From: Rubrivivax sp. | GTDB taxonomy: Bacteria; Pseudomonadota; Gammaproteobacteria; Burkholderiales; Burkholderiaceae_C | Direction: 5' to 3' | DNA length: 64,000 bases | Assembly: GCA_030653385.1 (NCBI GenBank) | Contig: JAURZM010000063.1 | Coordinates: 1-64,000, forward strand | In this document: positions 41,671-54,674 of the stretch, piece by piece | Position numbering within the stretch: the first letter of the stretch is position 1 | Layout of the letters: every line of letters starts with the position of its first letter | Notes under the pieces: generated by a model | The model's input: only the letters and a program-made list of their open reading frames with translations | Told to the model about the DNA's origin: nothing | Databases searched by the model: none | Position numbers and translations under genes: made by a program

Positions 41671-43037
41671 TCACCACCGTGCTGGCCTTTTTGCTGACGA
41701 TCGGCTTGCTGATCGTCATCCACGAATACGGCCATTACCGCGTCGCGGTGGCCTGCGGCGTGAAGGTGCTGCGCTTTTCAGTGGGCTTCGGCAAAGTGCT
41801 CTGGCGTTACCAGCGCACGCCGCAAAGCACGGAGTTTGTCCTGTGCGCATTGCCGCTGGGTGGTTACGTGCGCATGCTCGACGAGCGTGAGGGCAACGTG
41901 TCGCCCCAGGAACTGGACCAGGCCTTCAACCGCAAGCCGCTGCTGAAGCGCACCGCCATCGTGGCTGCCGGGCCCTTGGCCAATCTGCTGCTGGCAATCC
42001 TTCTGTATGCCAGCGCACACTGGATCGGCATCGAAGAGCCCAAGGCCGTGCTCAGCACCCCGGCCGCCAGCAGCCCGGCCGAACGGGCCGGCCTGCGCGC
42101 TGGCGACTGGGTTCGTGCGATGTCTGTCAACGGCAACGACTGGGTCGATGTGCGCTCGATGGCCGACCTGCGCTGGGAGGTCACCCAGGCTGCACTTGAA
42201 CAGCGCAGCTTGCAGCTTCAGGTGAGCGACCGCGACGGCCGCACAAGTCGTACCCGTTTGCTGGACCTGTCGGGTTTCAGTGCCCGCGACGTGGATGCCG
42301 GTTTTCTGAAGAAGGTGGGCCTGGCCGGCAGCTTCAGCGAGCCGGTGCTGGGCGAGGTCAAGGCCGCCGGACCGGCGGCGCGGGCCGGCTTGCTGGCGGG
42401 CGACCGCGTGCTGGCCGTCGACGGCCAGGCCGTCGTCGACGCGCAGACGCTGCGCGAACGCATCCGCGGCGGCCTGCTTGAAGGGCAGGGCGTGGCGCAA
42501 CGCTGGCAGGTCGAACGTGCGGGGCAGACGCTGACGCTGGTGGTGACGCCGCGCCCCGTGGCCGAAGGTGAACTCAAGGTCGGCCGTGTCGATGCATTCG
42601 TCGGCCAGCCGCCGGCCATGGTGACGGTGCGCCATGGCCCGATCGAGGGCCTGCAGCAGGGCGCGGTGCGCACCTGGGAAATCTCGGCGCTCACGGTGAA
42701 GATGCTGGGCCGCATGCTCATCGGCGAAGCCTCGCTGAAGAACCTGAGCGGGCCGATCACGATTGCCGACTACGCCGGCCAGTCGGTGCAGCAGGGCCTG
42801 GCCTACTACCTGGGCTTTCTGGCGCTGGTCAGCGTCAGCCTGGGTGTGCTGAACCTGTTGCCATTGCCCATGCTCGATGGTGGGCACCTGATGTATTACA
42901 TTTTCGAAGGCGTCACAGGACGCCCCGTCTCCGATGCGTGGCTGGCCCGGCTGCAGCGCGGAGGCATCATGGTGCTGCTGATGATGATGTCGGTGGCACT
43001 CTTCAACGACGTGGCCCGCCTGCTGGGCCTGCACTGA
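41667..43037 (+). CDS. rseP: Intramembrane site-2 zinc protease RseP
   Basis: Inner-membrane metalloprotease that performs the second cut of the anti-sigma factor RseA in the envelope stress response. The 456 residues have the HEYGH zinc motif (H19, E20, H23) in the first membrane helix, two PDZ domains in the middle (around 120-290), and the LPMLDGGHL motif supplying the third ligand near the C-terminus. ATG 41667 overlaps the dxr stop. Its position upstream of bamA is conserved. Confidence 0.96.
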   Translation: MITTVLAFLLTIGLLIVIHEYGHYRVAVACGVKVLRFSVGFGKVLWRYQRTPQSTEFVLCALPLGGYVRMLDEREGNVSPQELDQAFNRKPLLKRTAIVAAGPLANLLLAILLYASAHWIGIEEPKAVLSTPAASSPAERAGLRAGDWVRAMSVNGNDWVDVRSMADLRWEVTQAALEQRSLQLQVSDRDGRTSRTRLLDLSGFSARDVDAGFLKKVGLAGSFSEPVLGEVKAAGPAARAGLLAGDRVLAVDGQAVVDAQTLRERIRGGLLEGQGVAQRWQVERAGQTLTLVVTPRPVAEGELKVGRVDAFVGQPPAMVTVRHGPIEGLQQGAVRTWEISALTVKMLGRMLIGEASLKNLSGPITIADYAGQSVQQGLAYYLGFLALVSVSLGVLNLLPLPMLDGGHLMYYIFEGVTGRPVSDAWLARLQRGGIMVLLMMMSVALFNDVARLLGLH

Positions 43038-43042
43038 ATCTC

Positions 43043-45343
43043 ATGCTCCCTGCCTACCCGTTTGGTCCGCTGCGCCCTGTTGCAGCGGTTGTGCTTGTGG
43101 CTGCCAGCGCTGCCCTCCCGGCCTGGGCTGTCGAACCCTTTGTCATCCAGGACATCCGCGTCGAAGGGCTGCAACGCACTGACCCGGGCACGGTCTTCGC
43201 GGCCTTGCCCTTCCGCATCGGCGACACCTACAACGACGACAAGGGCTCGACCGCGCTGCGCGCGCTGTTTGCCACGGGCCTGTTCAAGGACGTGCGCATC
43301 GAGATCGAGCAGCAGGTGGCGGTGATCATCGTCGACGAACGTTCCATCATCGCCGGCATCTCCTTTGTCGGCCTGAAGGAGTTCGACAAGGACCCGCTGA
43401 CCAAGTCGCTGCGTGACGCCGGCATTGGGGAAGGCCTGCCTTTCGACCGCGCGCTGATCGACCGTGCCGAGCAGGAAATCAAGCGCCAGTACCTGGGCCG
43501 CAGCCTTTACGGTGCCGAGGTGGTGACGACCATCACGCCGCTGGAACGCAACCGTGTCAGCGTGACCTTCACGATGAACGAAGGCGAAGCCGCCCGCATC
43601 AGCGACGTGCGCATCGTCGGCGCCACGGTGTTTGCCGAGTCCACGCTGAAGGCACTGTTCGATCTCACGCCCAGCGGCTGGTTCACCTGGTACACCAAGT
43701 CCGACCGCTATTCGCGCAGCAAGCTCAATTCCGACCTCGAAAAGCTGCGCGCCTACTACGTGAACCGCGGCTACCTCGAGTTTGCGATCGAATCGACGCA
43801 GGTCACCATCTCGCCCGACAAGCAGACCATTTCGGTGGCCATTTCGGTCAAGGAAGGCCAGCCCTACACCGTGACCAGCGTGCGCCTGGAAGGTGACTAC
43901 CTGGGCAAGGAATCGGAATTCCAGGCCTTTGTGTTGCTGCGCCCGGGCCAGCCCTACCAGGGTGATGCGGTCACGGCCACTGCCAAACGTTTCCAGGACC
44001 TGTTCGGCCTGTATGGCTACGCCTTTGCGCGCATCGAACCACGGCCCGAGATCGACCGCGCCACCGGGCAGGTGGCGGTGGTGTTTGCTGCCGAGCCTTC
44101 GCGCCGCGTTTACGTGCGCCGCATCGACGTGGCCGGCAACACGCGCACCCGCGACGAAGTCGTCCGCCGTGAGTTCCGCCAGCTTGAATCCGCCTGGTAC
44201 GACGGCGGGCTGATCAAGCTGTCCAAGGAACGGGTGGATCGCCTGGGCTACTTCAAGGACGTCGAGGTCGAGAACAACGAAGTGCCGGGTGCGCCCGACC
44301 AGGTCGACCTGGTGGTCACAGTGACCGAAAAGCCCACCGGCAATCTGGCCATCGGTGCCGGTTATTCCAACGCCGAAAAGCTGACCTTCAATGCGTCGAT
44401 CCGGCAGGACAACGTGTTCGGCTCGGGCAACAGCCTGGGCTTCGAGATCAACACCAGCCGCTACAACCGCGCGCTCGAGATCAGCACCGTCGACCCCTAC
44501 TGGACGGTCGACGGCATTTCAATGGCCGTGCGGGCGGCCTACCGCACCAGCCGCCCCATCAACTACCTGGGTGACAGCTACGACCTGACAACACCCGGTG
44601 TGTCGGTGAGTTTTGGTGTGCCCTTTTCCGAGTACGACACGGTCTTTCTCGGCCTGGGCTGGGAACGGACGGAATTGGGCACCTCGGTGGGCCTGCCTTT
44701 GTCTTGGCTGAACTACCGTGCGCTGTACGGCAACCGGACCGATGCGTTTTCGGCCACGGCCGGTTGGTCCAGAGACGGCCGCGACAGCGTGATCGCTCCC
44801 CAGGCTGGGCGCTACCAGCGGGTCTTCTTCGAGTGGAGCTTCGCAGGCGAAGTGAAGTACCTGAAGACCAACCTGCAGTACCAGGAGTACTGGTCACTGC
44901 CCTTGCGCCTGTCGCTGGGCGTGAACGCCGAAGTGGGCATCGGCAAGGGCCTGGGTGGCAAGCCCTTCCCGGTGTTCAAGAACTTCCAGGGCGGTGGCTT
45001 GGGCACCGTGCGTGGCTTCGAGCAGGGCTCGCTGGGCGCTGTGGACCCCACCGGTGCCTACATGGGCGGTGCCCGCCGCTTCAACCTGAACAGCGAGCTC
45101 TACTTCCCGGTGCCTGGCACCGGCAACGACCGTTCGCTGCGCATCTTCGCGTTTGCCGACGTGGGCAACGTCTGGCGCGAAGACGAACGCATCACCGGCG
45201 ACTCGCTGCGTTCGTCGGCAGGCTTTGGCCTGAGCTGGATCTCGCCAGTCGGTCCGCTCAAGCTCAGCTGGGGCTACCCCTTGCGTGTGCAGCGCAACGA
45301 TAGAATCCAACGCTTCCAATTCCAGATCGGGACAGCCTTCTGA
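43043..45343 (+). CDS. bamA: Outer membrane protein assembly factor BamA
   Basis: Omp85-family barrel that is the core of the BAM complex. The 766 residues have a signal peptide (cleavage after A29, AWA), five POTRA domains (about 30-425) and a 16-strand barrel with the VRGF motif in GTVRGFEQGSLG, ending in a terminal Phe (FQFQIGTAF) as expected for an outer-membrane barrel. ATG 43043 lies five bases after rseP. The gene overlaps skp by one base. Confidence 0.97.
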   Translation: MLPAYPFGPLRPVAAVVLVAASAALPAWAVEPFVIQDIRVEGLQRTDPGTVFAALPFRIGDTYNDDKGSTALRALFATGLFKDVRIEIEQQVAVIIVDERSIIAGISFVGLKEFDKDPLTKSLRDAGIGEGLPFDRALIDRAEQEIKRQYLGRSLYGAEVVTTITPLERNRVSVTFTMNEGEAARISDVRIVGATVFAESTLKALFDLTPSGWFTWYTKSDRYSRSKLNSDLEKLRAYYVNRGYLEFAIESTQVTISPDKQTISVAISVKEGQPYTVTSVRLEGDYLGKESEFQAFVLLRPGQPYQGDAVTATAKRFQDLFGLYGYAFARIEPRPEIDRATGQVAVVFAAEPSRRVYVRRIDVAGNTRTRDEVVRREFRQLESAWYDGGLIKLSKERVDRLGYFKDVEVENNEVPGAPDQVDLVVTVTEKPTGNLAIGAGYSNAEKLTFNASIRQDNVFGSGNSLGFEINTSRYNRALEISTVDPYWTVDGISMAVRAAYRTSRPINYLGDSYDLTTPGVSVSFGVPFSEYDTVFLGLGWERTELGTSVGLPLSWLNYRALYGNRTDAFSATAGWSRDGRDSVIAPQAGRYQRVFFEWSFAGEVKYLKTNLQYQEYWSLPLRLSLGVNAEVGIGKGLGGKPFPVFKNFQGGGLGTVRGFEQGSLGAVDPTGAYMGGARRFNLNSELYFPVPGTGNDRSLRIFAFADVGNVWREDERITGDSLRSSAGFGLSWISPVGPLKLSWGYPLRVQRNDRIQRFQFQIGTAF

Positions 45344-45876
45344 TGAAGACGTTCGCAATCACCCTGTTCGGCCGCGCCCTGGTGGCGGCCACCATGCTGG
45401 CCACCTTTGCTGTCTCGGCCACCGCGCAAGAACTGAAGATCGGTTACGTCAACAGCGAGAAGGTGCTGCGAGAAGCCGTGCCTGCCAAGGCGGCGCAGGC
45501 CAAGCTCGAGGCCGAATTCGGCAAGCGCGAGCGCGACCTGAACGAAGCGGCCTTGCGCCTGAAAACCGCGGCCGACAAGCTGGACAAGGACAGCCCCACG
45601 CTGGCCGAGACGGAAAAGGTCCGGCGCCAACGCGAACTGGTCGAACAAGACCGCGACCTGCAGCGCAAGCGGCGTGAATTTCAGGAAGACCTGAACCAGC
45701 GCCGTAACGAAGAACTGGCCAGCGTGGTCGAACGTGCCAACCGCGTTATCCGCCAGATCTTCGAAGCCGAAAAGTACGACCTGATCCTGCAGGAAGTGGT
45801 TTTTGCCAGCGGCCGCGTGGACATCACCGACAAAGTCATCCGCGTGCTCAACGCGCCGGCGCCCGCCGGCAAGTGA
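45343..45876 (+). CDS. skp: Periplasmic chaperone Skp (OmpH)
   Basis: Trimeric periplasmic chaperone that holds unfolded outer-membrane proteins for BAM. The 177 residues show a signal peptide (cleavage after A28, ATA), a beta core ([15 protein letters not shown]) and a long coiled-coil hairpin rich in Glu, Arg and Lys. ATG 45343 shares a base with the bamA stop. Confidence 0.93.
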   Translation: MKTFAITLFGRALVAATMLATFAVSATAQELKIGYVNSEKVLREAVPAKAAQAKLEAEFGKRERDLNEAALRLKTAADKLDKDSPTLAETEKVRRQRELVEQDRDLQRKRREFQEDLNQRRNEELASVVERANRVIRQIFEAEKYDLILQEVVFASGRVDITDKVIRVLNAPAPAGK

Positions 45877-45919
45877 GGCCCGGGCCCGTCCGGACCTGAG
45901 CTTCGTGGAGTCCCAGCGC

Positions 45920-46948
45920 GTGCCCACCAGCGTGCGCCTGGGCGACCTGGCGCAGCTGCTGGGAGGCGAACTCCACGGCAACGCCGAGCTTCGGGTGTCG
46001 CGCATCGGCCCGCTCGACAGCGCCGACGGACAGACCATCGGCTTCCTGTCCAATCCGCGTTACCAGGCGCAGCTGCAGACCACGCAGGCGGCCTGCGTCA
46101 TCGTGTCCCCGGCCTTGCAGGAAGCTGCTGTCGCACGCGGTGCCGCTCTGGTTTGCCAAGACCCCTATCTGGCCTTCGCCCGACTCACGCAATGGTGGGC
46201 TGCACAACAGCGCCGGCTGGCGGCGGTGGGCGTACATGCCACCGCGGTGGTGGAAGAGGGTGCCTTCATCGATGCCACCGCCAGCATCGGCGCCATGGTT
46301 TTCATCGCCCGTGGTGCGCAGGTGCAGGCAGGTGCAGTGGTCGGCGCGCAATGCCATGTCGGTGAAGACGCCGTCGTCGGCTCGGGCACCTGGCTCAAGC
46401 CACGAGTGGTGCTTGGCGACGCCTGCCGCATCGGCGCGCGGGGCATCGTGCACAGCGGTGCGGTGATCGGCGCCGACGGCTTCGGGTTTGCGCCGGACCA
46501 GGGCCGGTGGGAAAAAATCGAACAGTTGGGCACGGTGCAGATCGGTGACGACGTCGAAATCGGCGCGAACACCTGCATCGACCGCGGCGCGCTCGACGAC
46601 ACGTTGCTGGAAGACGGCGTCAAGCTCGACAACCTGATCCAGATCGGCCACAACGTGCGCATCGGTGCCCACACGGCCTTTGCGGGCTGCGTCGGCGTGG
46701 CCGGCAGTGCGCGCATCGGCCGCCACTGCACCGCGGGTGGCGGCGCCATCATCCTGGGCCACCTGGAGATCGTCGACCACGTGCACATCACGGCGGCGAC
46801 GCTGATCACACGTTCGATCCACAAACCGGGCCAGTACAGCGGCTCGTTTCCGTTCGATGACAATGCGTCCTGGGAAAAAAACGCAGCCACGCTGCGGCAA
46901 CTGCATGCGTTGCGCGACAGGCTGCGGGCGCTGGAAAGAAAGACCTGA
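45920..46948 (+). CDS. lpxD: UDP-3-O-(3-hydroxyacyl)glucosamine N-acyltransferase
   Basis: Third lipid A step: adds a 3-hydroxyacyl chain to the 2-amino group using acyl-ACP. The 342 residues have a uridine-binding N-terminal domain ([14 protein letters not shown]), then a left-handed beta helix of hexapeptide repeats with catalytic His244 in [11 protein letters not shown]. The start is inferred as GTG 45920, which has GGAG nine bases upstream; GTG 45905 is an alternative and there is no nearby ATG. Confidence 0.94.
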   Translation: MPTSVRLGDLAQLLGGELHGNAELRVSRIGPLDSADGQTIGFLSNPRYQAQLQTTQAACVIVSPALQEAAVARGAALVCQDPYLAFARLTQWWAAQQRRLAAVGVHATAVVEEGAFIDATASIGAMVFIARGAQVQAGAVVGAQCHVGEDAVVGSGTWLKPRVVLGDACRIGARGIVHSGAVIGADGFGFAPDQGRWEKIEQLGTVQIGDDVEIGANTCIDRGALDDTLLEDGVKLDNLIQIGHNVRIGAHTAFAGCVGVAGSARIGRHCTAGGGAIILGHLEIVDHVHITAATLITRSIHKPGQYSGSFPFDDNASWEKNAATLRQLHALRDRLRALERKT

Positions 46949-46950
46949 AG

Positions 46951-47391
46951 ATGCTCGACATCCAACACATCCTGCGCAAGCTGCCTCACCGCTACCCCTT
47001 CCTGCTGGTCGACCGTGTGCTGGAGCTTGAAAAGGGCGTGCGCATCAAGGCACTGAAAAACGTGACCATGAACGAACCCTTTTTCCAGGGCCACTTTCCG
47101 GCCCGGCCCGTGATGCCGGGGGTGCTGATGCTCGAGGCCCTGGCGCAAGCGGCGGCGCTGCTGTCTTTCGAGTCACTGGGCAGCGAGCCAGGTGAAGACA
47201 CGGTGGTCTACTTTGCCGGCATCGACAACGCCCGTTTCAAGCGGCCCGTGGGTCCTGGCGACCAGCTGATCCTGGAAGCGACCATCGACCGACAGAAGGC
47301 CGGCATCTACCGCTACAAGACGCGCGCCACGGTGGACGGCCTGCTGGCCGTCGAAGCCGACCTGATGTGCACGATGCGCAAGGTCAGCTAG
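46951..47391 (+). CDS. fabZ: 3-hydroxyacyl-[acyl-carrier-protein] dehydratase FabZ
   Basis: Hot-dog-fold dehydratase of fatty acid elongation. The 146 residues have catalytic His48 and Glu62 in [17 protein letters not shown]. It sits between lpxD and lpxA, a conserved arrangement, since both pathways draw on hydroxyacyl-ACP. ATG 46951 lies two bases after the lpxD stop. Confidence 0.97.
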   Translation: MLDIQHILRKLPHRYPFLLVDRVLELEKGVRIKALKNVTMNEPFFQGHFPARPVMPGVLMLEALAQAAALLSFESLGSEPGEDTVVYFAGIDNARFKRPVGPGDQLILEATIDRQKAGIYRYKTRATVDGLLAVEADLMCTMRKVS

Positions 47392-47395
47392 TTCG

Positions 47396-48184
47396 ATGGG
47401 TCTGATCCACCCGACGGCCGTCGTCGACACTGGCGCCGAGCTGGCGGCCGACGTCAGCGTCGGTCCTTACGCCATCGTTGGTGCTGGCGTGAAGGTGGGT
47501 GCAGGCACCACGATCGGCGCGCACTGCGTCATCGAAGGGCCCACCACGATCGGCCGCGACAACCGCATTGCCTCGCACAACGCGCTGGGTGGCGCGCCGC
47601 AGGACAAGAAGTACGCGGGTGAGCCGACCGAACTGCACATCGGCGACCGCAACACCATCTTCCAGTTCTGCACCTTCAGCCGTGGCACGGCGCAAGATGG
47701 CGGGGTGACGCGTGTGGGCAACGACAACTGGATCATGGCCTACGTGCACCTGGCGCACGACGTGCAACTGGGCAACCAGACGATCCTGGCCAACAACGCC
47801 ACGCTGGCCGGCCATGTGCAGGTGGACGACTGGGCCATCATCGGCGGGCTGAGCGGGATCCACCAGTTCTGCAAGGTGGGTGCGCATGTGATGACGGGTT
47901 TCCAGAGCCACGTGTCGCAAGACATTCCGCCCTTCATGACTGTGTCTGGCAACCCCTTGGGCGTGCACGGCTTCAACGCCGAAGGCCTGCGGCGTCGCGG
48001 TTTTTCACGCGAAAGGCTGGCTCTGATCAAGCAGATGCACCGCCTGCTGTACCGCGACGGCCTGACGCTGGATGCCGCGAAGGTGGCCATCGCCGAACTG
48101 CTGGGCACGGTGGAAGACGGCGACGCCGACGTGAAGCGGCTGCTGGACTTCCTGGCCGCTTCGACCCGCGGCATCGTCAGGTAG
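47396..48184 (+). CDS. lpxA: UDP-N-acetylglucosamine O-acyltransferase
   Basis: First lipid A step, acylating UDP-GlcNAc at the 3-OH. The 262 residues are mostly hexapeptide repeats forming a left-handed beta helix, with catalytic His121 in [11 protein letters not shown] and a helical C-terminus. ATG 47396 follows fabZ by four bases. Confidence 0.97.
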   Translation: MGLIHPTAVVDTGAELAADVSVGPYAIVGAGVKVGAGTTIGAHCVIEGPTTIGRDNRIASHNALGGAPQDKKYAGEPTELHIGDRNTIFQFCTFSRGTAQDGGVTRVGNDNWIMAYVHLAHDVQLGNQTILANNATLAGHVQVDDWAIIGGLSGIHQFCKVGAHVMTGFQSHVSQDIPPFMTVSGNPLGVHGFNAEGLRRRGFSRERLALIKQMHRLLYRDGLTLDAAKVAIAELLGTVEDGDADVKRLLDFLAASTRGIVR

Positions 48185-48194
48185 GGCCCGCTCC

Positions 48195-49325
48195 GTGCAA
48201 CTGGCCATGGTCGCCGGCGAGGCCTCGGGCGACCTGCTCGCGGGCTTGTTGCTGCAAGGTCTGCGGCAACGCTGGCCCACGCTGCAGGTGGCCGGCATCG
48301 GTGGCCCGCGCATGGTCGAACATGGCTTTCAGGCCTGGTGGCCACACGACAAGCTGGCGGTGCGCGGCTACGTGGAGGTGCTGCGCCACTACCGCGAAAT
48401 CTCGGGCATCCGCGATGCGCTGACCCGGCGCCTGCTGCAAGACCGGCCCGCAGCTTTCATCGGTGTTGATGCCCCCGACTTCAACCTGGGCCTGGAGCGA
48501 CGGCTGAAGTCGGCCGGCATCAAGACCATCCACTTCGTCTGCCCTTCCATCTGGGCCTGGCGTGGCGGCCGTGCCAAGAAGATGGCGGCCAGCGTGGACC
48601 ATGTGCTGTGCCTGTTTCCCTTCGAACCCGAGCTGCTGCGCCGGCACGGCGTGGCCGCCACCTTCGTGGGCCATCCGCTGGCTGACGCCATCCCGCTGCA
48701 GCCACCGCGTGTGGCCAGCCGCGCCGCGCTGGGGCTGGGCGACCGTGAACCGGTCGTGGCCGTGTTGCCGGGCAGCCGGCGCAGCGAAATCCAATACATC
48801 GCACCGCGTTTCCTGCAAGCCGTGGCGCGGTTGCACCAGCAGCGGCCCGAGCTGCGCTTCGTGCTGCCCGTGGCGTCGGGCTTGCGCGATCTGTTGACGC
48901 CGCTGGTGCAGCAGCATGCACCGAAGGCACCGCTGCAACTGCTGGACGGCCAGTCGCACACGGTGCTGGCCGCCTGCGACGTGACCTTGATCGCCAGTGG
49001 CACGGCCACGCTCGAAGCGGCACTCTTCAAGCAGCCCATGGTCATCGGCTACAACATGCACCCGCTCAGCTGGCAGCTGATGAAACGCATGCGCTACCAG
49101 CCCTGGGTGGGCCTGCCCAACATCCTGTGCCGGGAGTTCGTGGTACCGGAACTGCTGCAGGACGACTGCCAGCCCGAAGCCCTGGCCGCCGCGGTGCTGG
49201 CCTGGCTGGACAATCCGGCCGCCAGCGCCCGCGTTGCCACGCGTTTTGCCGACCTTCACCAGCAGTTGCGCCAGGACACGGCGCGCTGTGCCACCGATGC
49301 GATCGCCAAAGTCCTTCAAGGCTGA
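48195..49325 (+). CDS. lpxB: Lipid-A-disaccharide synthase
   Basis: GT-B-like glycosyltransferase (GT19) that joins UDP-2,3-diacylglucosamine and lipid X. The 376 residues start [17 protein letters not shown], with [25 protein letters not shown] and FVGHPLAD. Start codon is GTG 48195. The 3' end overlaps rnhB by 29 bases. Confidence 0.96.
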   Translation: MQLAMVAGEASGDLLAGLLLQGLRQRWPTLQVAGIGGPRMVEHGFQAWWPHDKLAVRGYVEVLRHYREISGIRDALTRRLLQDRPAAFIGVDAPDFNLGLERRLKSAGIKTIHFVCPSIWAWRGGRAKKMAASVDHVLCLFPFEPELLRRHGVAATFVGHPLADAIPLQPPRVASRAALGLGDREPVVAVLPGSRRSEIQYIAPRFLQAVARLHQQRPELRFVLPVASGLRDLLTPLVQQHAPKAPLQLLDGQSHTVLAACDVTLIASGTATLEAALFKQPMVIGYNMHPLSWQLMKRMRYQPWVGLPNILCREFVVPELLQDDCQPEALAAAVLAWLDNPAASARVATRFADLHQQLRQDTARCATDAIAKVLQG

Positions 49326-49932
49326 ACAGCTGGGCCTGCCCTTCGACAAGCCCGGCTTGTTGGCCGGCGTGGACGAAGCCGGCCGCGGCCCGCTGGCGGG
49401 CCCGGTGGTGGCCGCGGCAGTGATCCTGGACGAACTTGCACCCATCAAGGGCCTGGCCGACAGCAAGACCTTGAGCGCACGCCGCCGCGAGAGGCTGTTC
49501 GACGAAATCCGTGCCCGCGCGCTGTGCTGCAGCATCGCCAGTGCCAGCGTGGAAGAGATCGACCGCCTGAACATCCTGCAGGCCACGATGCTGGCGATGA
49601 AACGTGCGGTCGAGGGCCTGCGCATCCTGCCGCACCACGTGGTGGTGGATGGCAACCGCGTGCCGGTGCTGGCGATGCCGGTGGTGGCGCTGGTCAAGGG
49701 CGACAGCAAGCTGGCGGCCATTTCCGCTGCGTCGATTCTGGCCAAGGTGCAGCGTGACCGCTGGTGCGAAGAGTTGCACGCGGCCCATCCGCAATATGGC
49801 TTTGCCACGCACAAGGGCTACCCCACCCCCGAACACCTGGCTGCGCTTCAGGCACACGGGCCGTGCGCCGTGCACCGCAGCAGCTTTGCACCCGTGCGCG
49901 CGGCCACCCGCTTGCCGGTGGACCTGTCGTGA
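49297..49932 (+). CDS. rnhB: Ribonuclease HII
   Basis: Cleaves RNA in RNA-DNA hybrids and single ribonucleotides in DNA. The 211 residues carry the catalytic Asp26-Glu27 in [13 protein letters not shown], a central Asp in VVVDGN, and [24 protein letters not shown] 49297 lies inside lpxB and gives about 15 extra residues before the conserved core; no better start occurs downstream. The stop overlaps the GTG of the next gene. Confidence 0.95.
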   Translation: MRSPKSFKAEQLGLPFDKPGLLAGVDEAGRGPLAGPVVAAAVILDELAPIKGLADSKTLSARRRERLFDEIRARALCCSIASASVEEIDRLNILQATMLAMKRAVEGLRILPHHVVVDGNRVPVLAMPVVALVKGDSKLAAISAASILAKVQRDRWCEELHAAHPQYGFATHKGYPTPEHLAALQAHGPCAVHRSSFAPVRAATRLPVDLS

Positions 49933-50699
49933 ACGAACCGCAGCACATCAGTTCACGCGACAACCCGCTGCTGGTGCGGCTGCGCAAGCTGGCCCAGGAC
50001 GGCACGGCCTACCGGCGTGATGGCCAGGTGTGGCTGGAGGGTGACCACCTCTGTGCCGCGCTTCTGCAGCGCGGTGGTGTGGCGTCGCAGGCGGTGATCA
50101 GCGACGTCGCCTGGCAGCACGGCCATCTGCGCAAGCTGGCCCATGGCGCGGCACGGGTGGCCATCGTGCCGGCAGCGCTGTTCAAGGGCATCAGCGGGCT
50201 CGAATCGCCTGGTGGCATCGGCTTCCTGATGCCGCTGGCCGACGCACCTGCCATCGATGCACACGTGGCCTCGGTGGTGCTGGACCGCCTGCAGGACGCC
50301 GGCAACGTGGGCAGCGTGCTGCGCAGCGCGGCGGCCTTTGGTGTGCAGCAGGTGCTGGCGCTGAAGGGCACGGCCGCCTTGTGGTCGCCCAAGGTGCTGC
50401 GGGCCGGCATGGGCGCGCACTTCGGCTTGCGACTGGTCGAAGGGCTGGACGAAGCCGCGCTGCAAAACCTGTCCGTGCCGCTGGTCGCCACCAGTTCACA
50501 TGGGGGCGATCTGCTGCCACACGCCAAGCTGCCACAGCCCTGTGCCTGGGTGCTGGGCCATGAAGGGCAGGGGGTGTCGCCCAGCCTGCTGGCGCACTGT
50601 GCGCTGCAGGTGCGCATCCCGCAGCCCGGCGGCGAAGAGTCACTGAACGTGGCCGCCGCCGCGGCGGTGTGCCTGTACGAAAGTGCCCGTCGCGGCTGA
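49929..50699 (+). CDS. TrmH/SpoU-family RNA 2'-O-methyltransferase
   Basis: SPOUT methyltransferase of 256 residues with an N-terminal substrate-binding domain ([15 protein letters not shown]) and the three SpoU motifs: [15 protein letters not shown] (near 118), [10 protein letters not shown] and [17 protein letters not shown]. It should methylate a ribose in rRNA or tRNA with SAM; the target is not evident. The start is GTG 49929, coupled to the rnhB stop (GTGA). It converges with ppsR. Confidence 0.9.
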   Translation: MNEPQHISSRDNPLLVRLRKLAQDGTAYRRDGQVWLEGDHLCAALLQRGGVASQAVISDVAWQHGHLRKLAHGAARVAIVPAALFKGISGLESPGGIGFLMPLADAPAIDAHVASVVLDRLQDAGNVGSVLRSAAAFGVQQVLALKGTAALWSPKVLRAGMGAHFGLRLVEGLDEAALQNLSVPLVATSSHGGDLLPHAKLPQPCAWVLGHEGQGVSPSLLAHCALQVRIPQPGGEESLNVAAAAAVCLYESARRG

Positions 50700-50708
50700 G
50701 TCCGAACG

Positions 50709-51533
50709 TCAGTAGATCAGGCGGTCCGGCCGCAGGTCGCGCAGGATCGTGGTGGCGATCTCTTCGATCGACTTGTGTGTCGACGACAGCCAGGCCACGC
50801 CTTCGCGCCGCATCATCGCTTCGGCTTCGTTGACCTCCATGCGGCAGTTTTCCAGCGCCGCGTACTTGCTGCCCGGCCGGCGCTCGTTGCGGATCTGCGC
50901 CAACCGTTCGGGGTCGATGGTCAGGCCAAAACACTTGCGCTTGTGCGGCACCAGCGAACTGGGCATGCGCCCACGTTCGAAGTCTTCGGGAATGAGCGGG
51001 TAGTTGGCGGCCTTGATGCCGTGCTGCATGGCCAGGTACAGGCTGGTCGGTGTCTTGCCGCTGCGACTGACACCCACCAGGATGACGTCGGCACTTTCCA
51101 GGTTGCGGCTGCTCTGGCCGTCGTCGTGCGCCAGGCTGAAGTTGATGGCTTCGATGCGGTCGGTGTATTCCTGGCTCTTGCTGACGTCGGAAAAACGACC
51201 GACACGGTGGTTGCTCCTGACGCCGAACTCCACTTCCAGCGGCTCGACGAAGGTGCGGAACATGTCCAGCACCAGGCCCTTGCAGCCGTCGCCCGTCAGG
51301 ATGTTGCGCACTTCGTCGTTGACCAGCGTGATGAAGACAATGGGCCGCTTGCCTTCACGGTGCGCGGTGTCGTTGATCTCGCCTTGCACCACGTTGGCCT
51401 TCTCCACCGTGTCGATGAAGGGCCGCCGCACGTGGCGCGGTTTGGCTGGAAACTGGTTGAGGATGGAGTTGCCGAAGGTTTCGGCAGTGATGCCGGTGCC
51501 GTCCGAGACAAAGAACACGGTTCGTTCGGTCAT
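50709..51533 (-). CDS. ppsR: PEP synthase regulatory kinase/pyrophosphorylase (PSRP)
   Basis: DUF299 bifunctional enzyme that inactivates PEP synthase by ADP-dependent phosphorylation and reactivates it by phosphorolysis. The 274 residues start with [18 protein letters not shown] and have a P-loop GVSRSGKT at 154-161. The gene is divergent from ppsA, its substrate, with 209 bp between them. Confidence 0.95.
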   Translation of the reverse strand: MTERTVFFVSDGTGITAETFGNSILNQFPAKPRHVRRPFIDTVEKANVVQGEINDTAHREGKRPIVFITLVNDEVRNILTGDGCKGLVLDMFRTFVEPLEVEFGVRSNHRVGRFSDVSKSQEYTDRIEAINFSLAHDDGQSSRNLESADVILVGVSRSGKTPTSLYLAMQHGIKAANYPLIPEDFERGRMPSSLVPHKRKCFGLTIDPERLAQIRNERRPGSKYAALENCRMEVNEAEAMMRREGVAWLSSTHKSIEEIATTILRDLRPDRLIY

Positions 51534-51742
51534 GGATCCTCGATGGGTGGCGCAGTGGCCGCGGCGGGTCGGCGTTTCGTCCCATCATAAGGAAGAAGTC
51601 CCTAGAATCCCCTCAACTTTCCGCCTCGCCGCCCGAACGTGACCCCCCCTGGCACCCAAGAAAAAGAACAACAGCGCGCCAGCGCAGGGAACGTGGCCGC
51701 CCATGCGGAAGCACCGGTTTTGTCACATCACGGAGCTTTCCC
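51534..51742. promoter_or_regulatory. Divergent ppsR-ppsA control region
   Basis: A 209-bp gap with -10-like hexamers in both directions: TAGAAT at 51603-51608 toward ppsA and TATGAT (minus strand, 51584-51589) toward ppsR. No good -35 partner or recognisable operator is visible. The ppsA ribosome site GGAG is at 51732-51735. Confidence 0.4.
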
Positions 51743-54202
<2,460 letters not shown>

Positions 54203-54220
54203 CCGGGCGCGACACCGAAC

Positions 54221-54244
54221 AAGGGGCCGTGAGGCCCCTTTTTT
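54221..54244 (+). terminator. Intrinsic terminator of ppsA
   Basis: Perfect stem AAGGGGCC/GGCCCCTT with a GTGA tetraloop, followed directly by TTTT. Confidence 0.9.
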
Positions 54245-54368
54245 GTGTCCGACCCGTGAATCCACATTCAGGGAAAGCCCTATGGGTGCTTGTGCCGGGA
54301 CTGAGCACTTTCGTCAGAGAGCCGTAAGCGCCAGGCAAAACAGTCGGGCCCAGTCAAATGGATAGCCC

Positions 54369-54674
54369 ATGCTCACGGTTCTGAATGTCGTTCAACTGAT
54401 CCTGTACATCGCCTTGTTGGCGCTGATCGGGCAGGGCATTCTTTACGTTCTCGCAGGGGCCAAACGCGACAGCAACTTCTTCTACAAGTTGCTGCAGGTG
54501 CTGAGCAAGCCTTTCACGCTGCCTGTGCGCAAGATCACACCCAGGCAGGTGTCCGATGCGCAGGTGCCGCTGGTCACCTTCCTGCTGCTGGCCATCCTGT
54601 ACGCGGTGGTCACCTTCGAAAAGGCTGACCTTTGCGTCACCTCCAACATGTTGGGACAACCCGGATGCCGATGA
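54369..54674 (+). CDS. Small two-TM membrane protein, YggT-like
   Basis: A 101-residue protein with hydrophobic segments at about 5-28 and 66-82, separated by a basic amphipathic loop, SKPFTLPVRKITP. That layout recalls one half of YggT proteins, but identity is uncertain. A CVTSNMLGQPGC tail has two cysteines. The ribosome site is weak. Its stop overlaps the ATG of the TPR gene, so the two are translationally coupled. Function is unknown. Confidence 0.68.
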   Translation: MLTVLNVVQLILYIALLALIGQGILYVLAGAKRDSNFFYKLLQVLSKPFTLPVRKITPRQVSDAQVPLVTFLLLAILYAVVTFEKADLCVTSNMLGQPGCR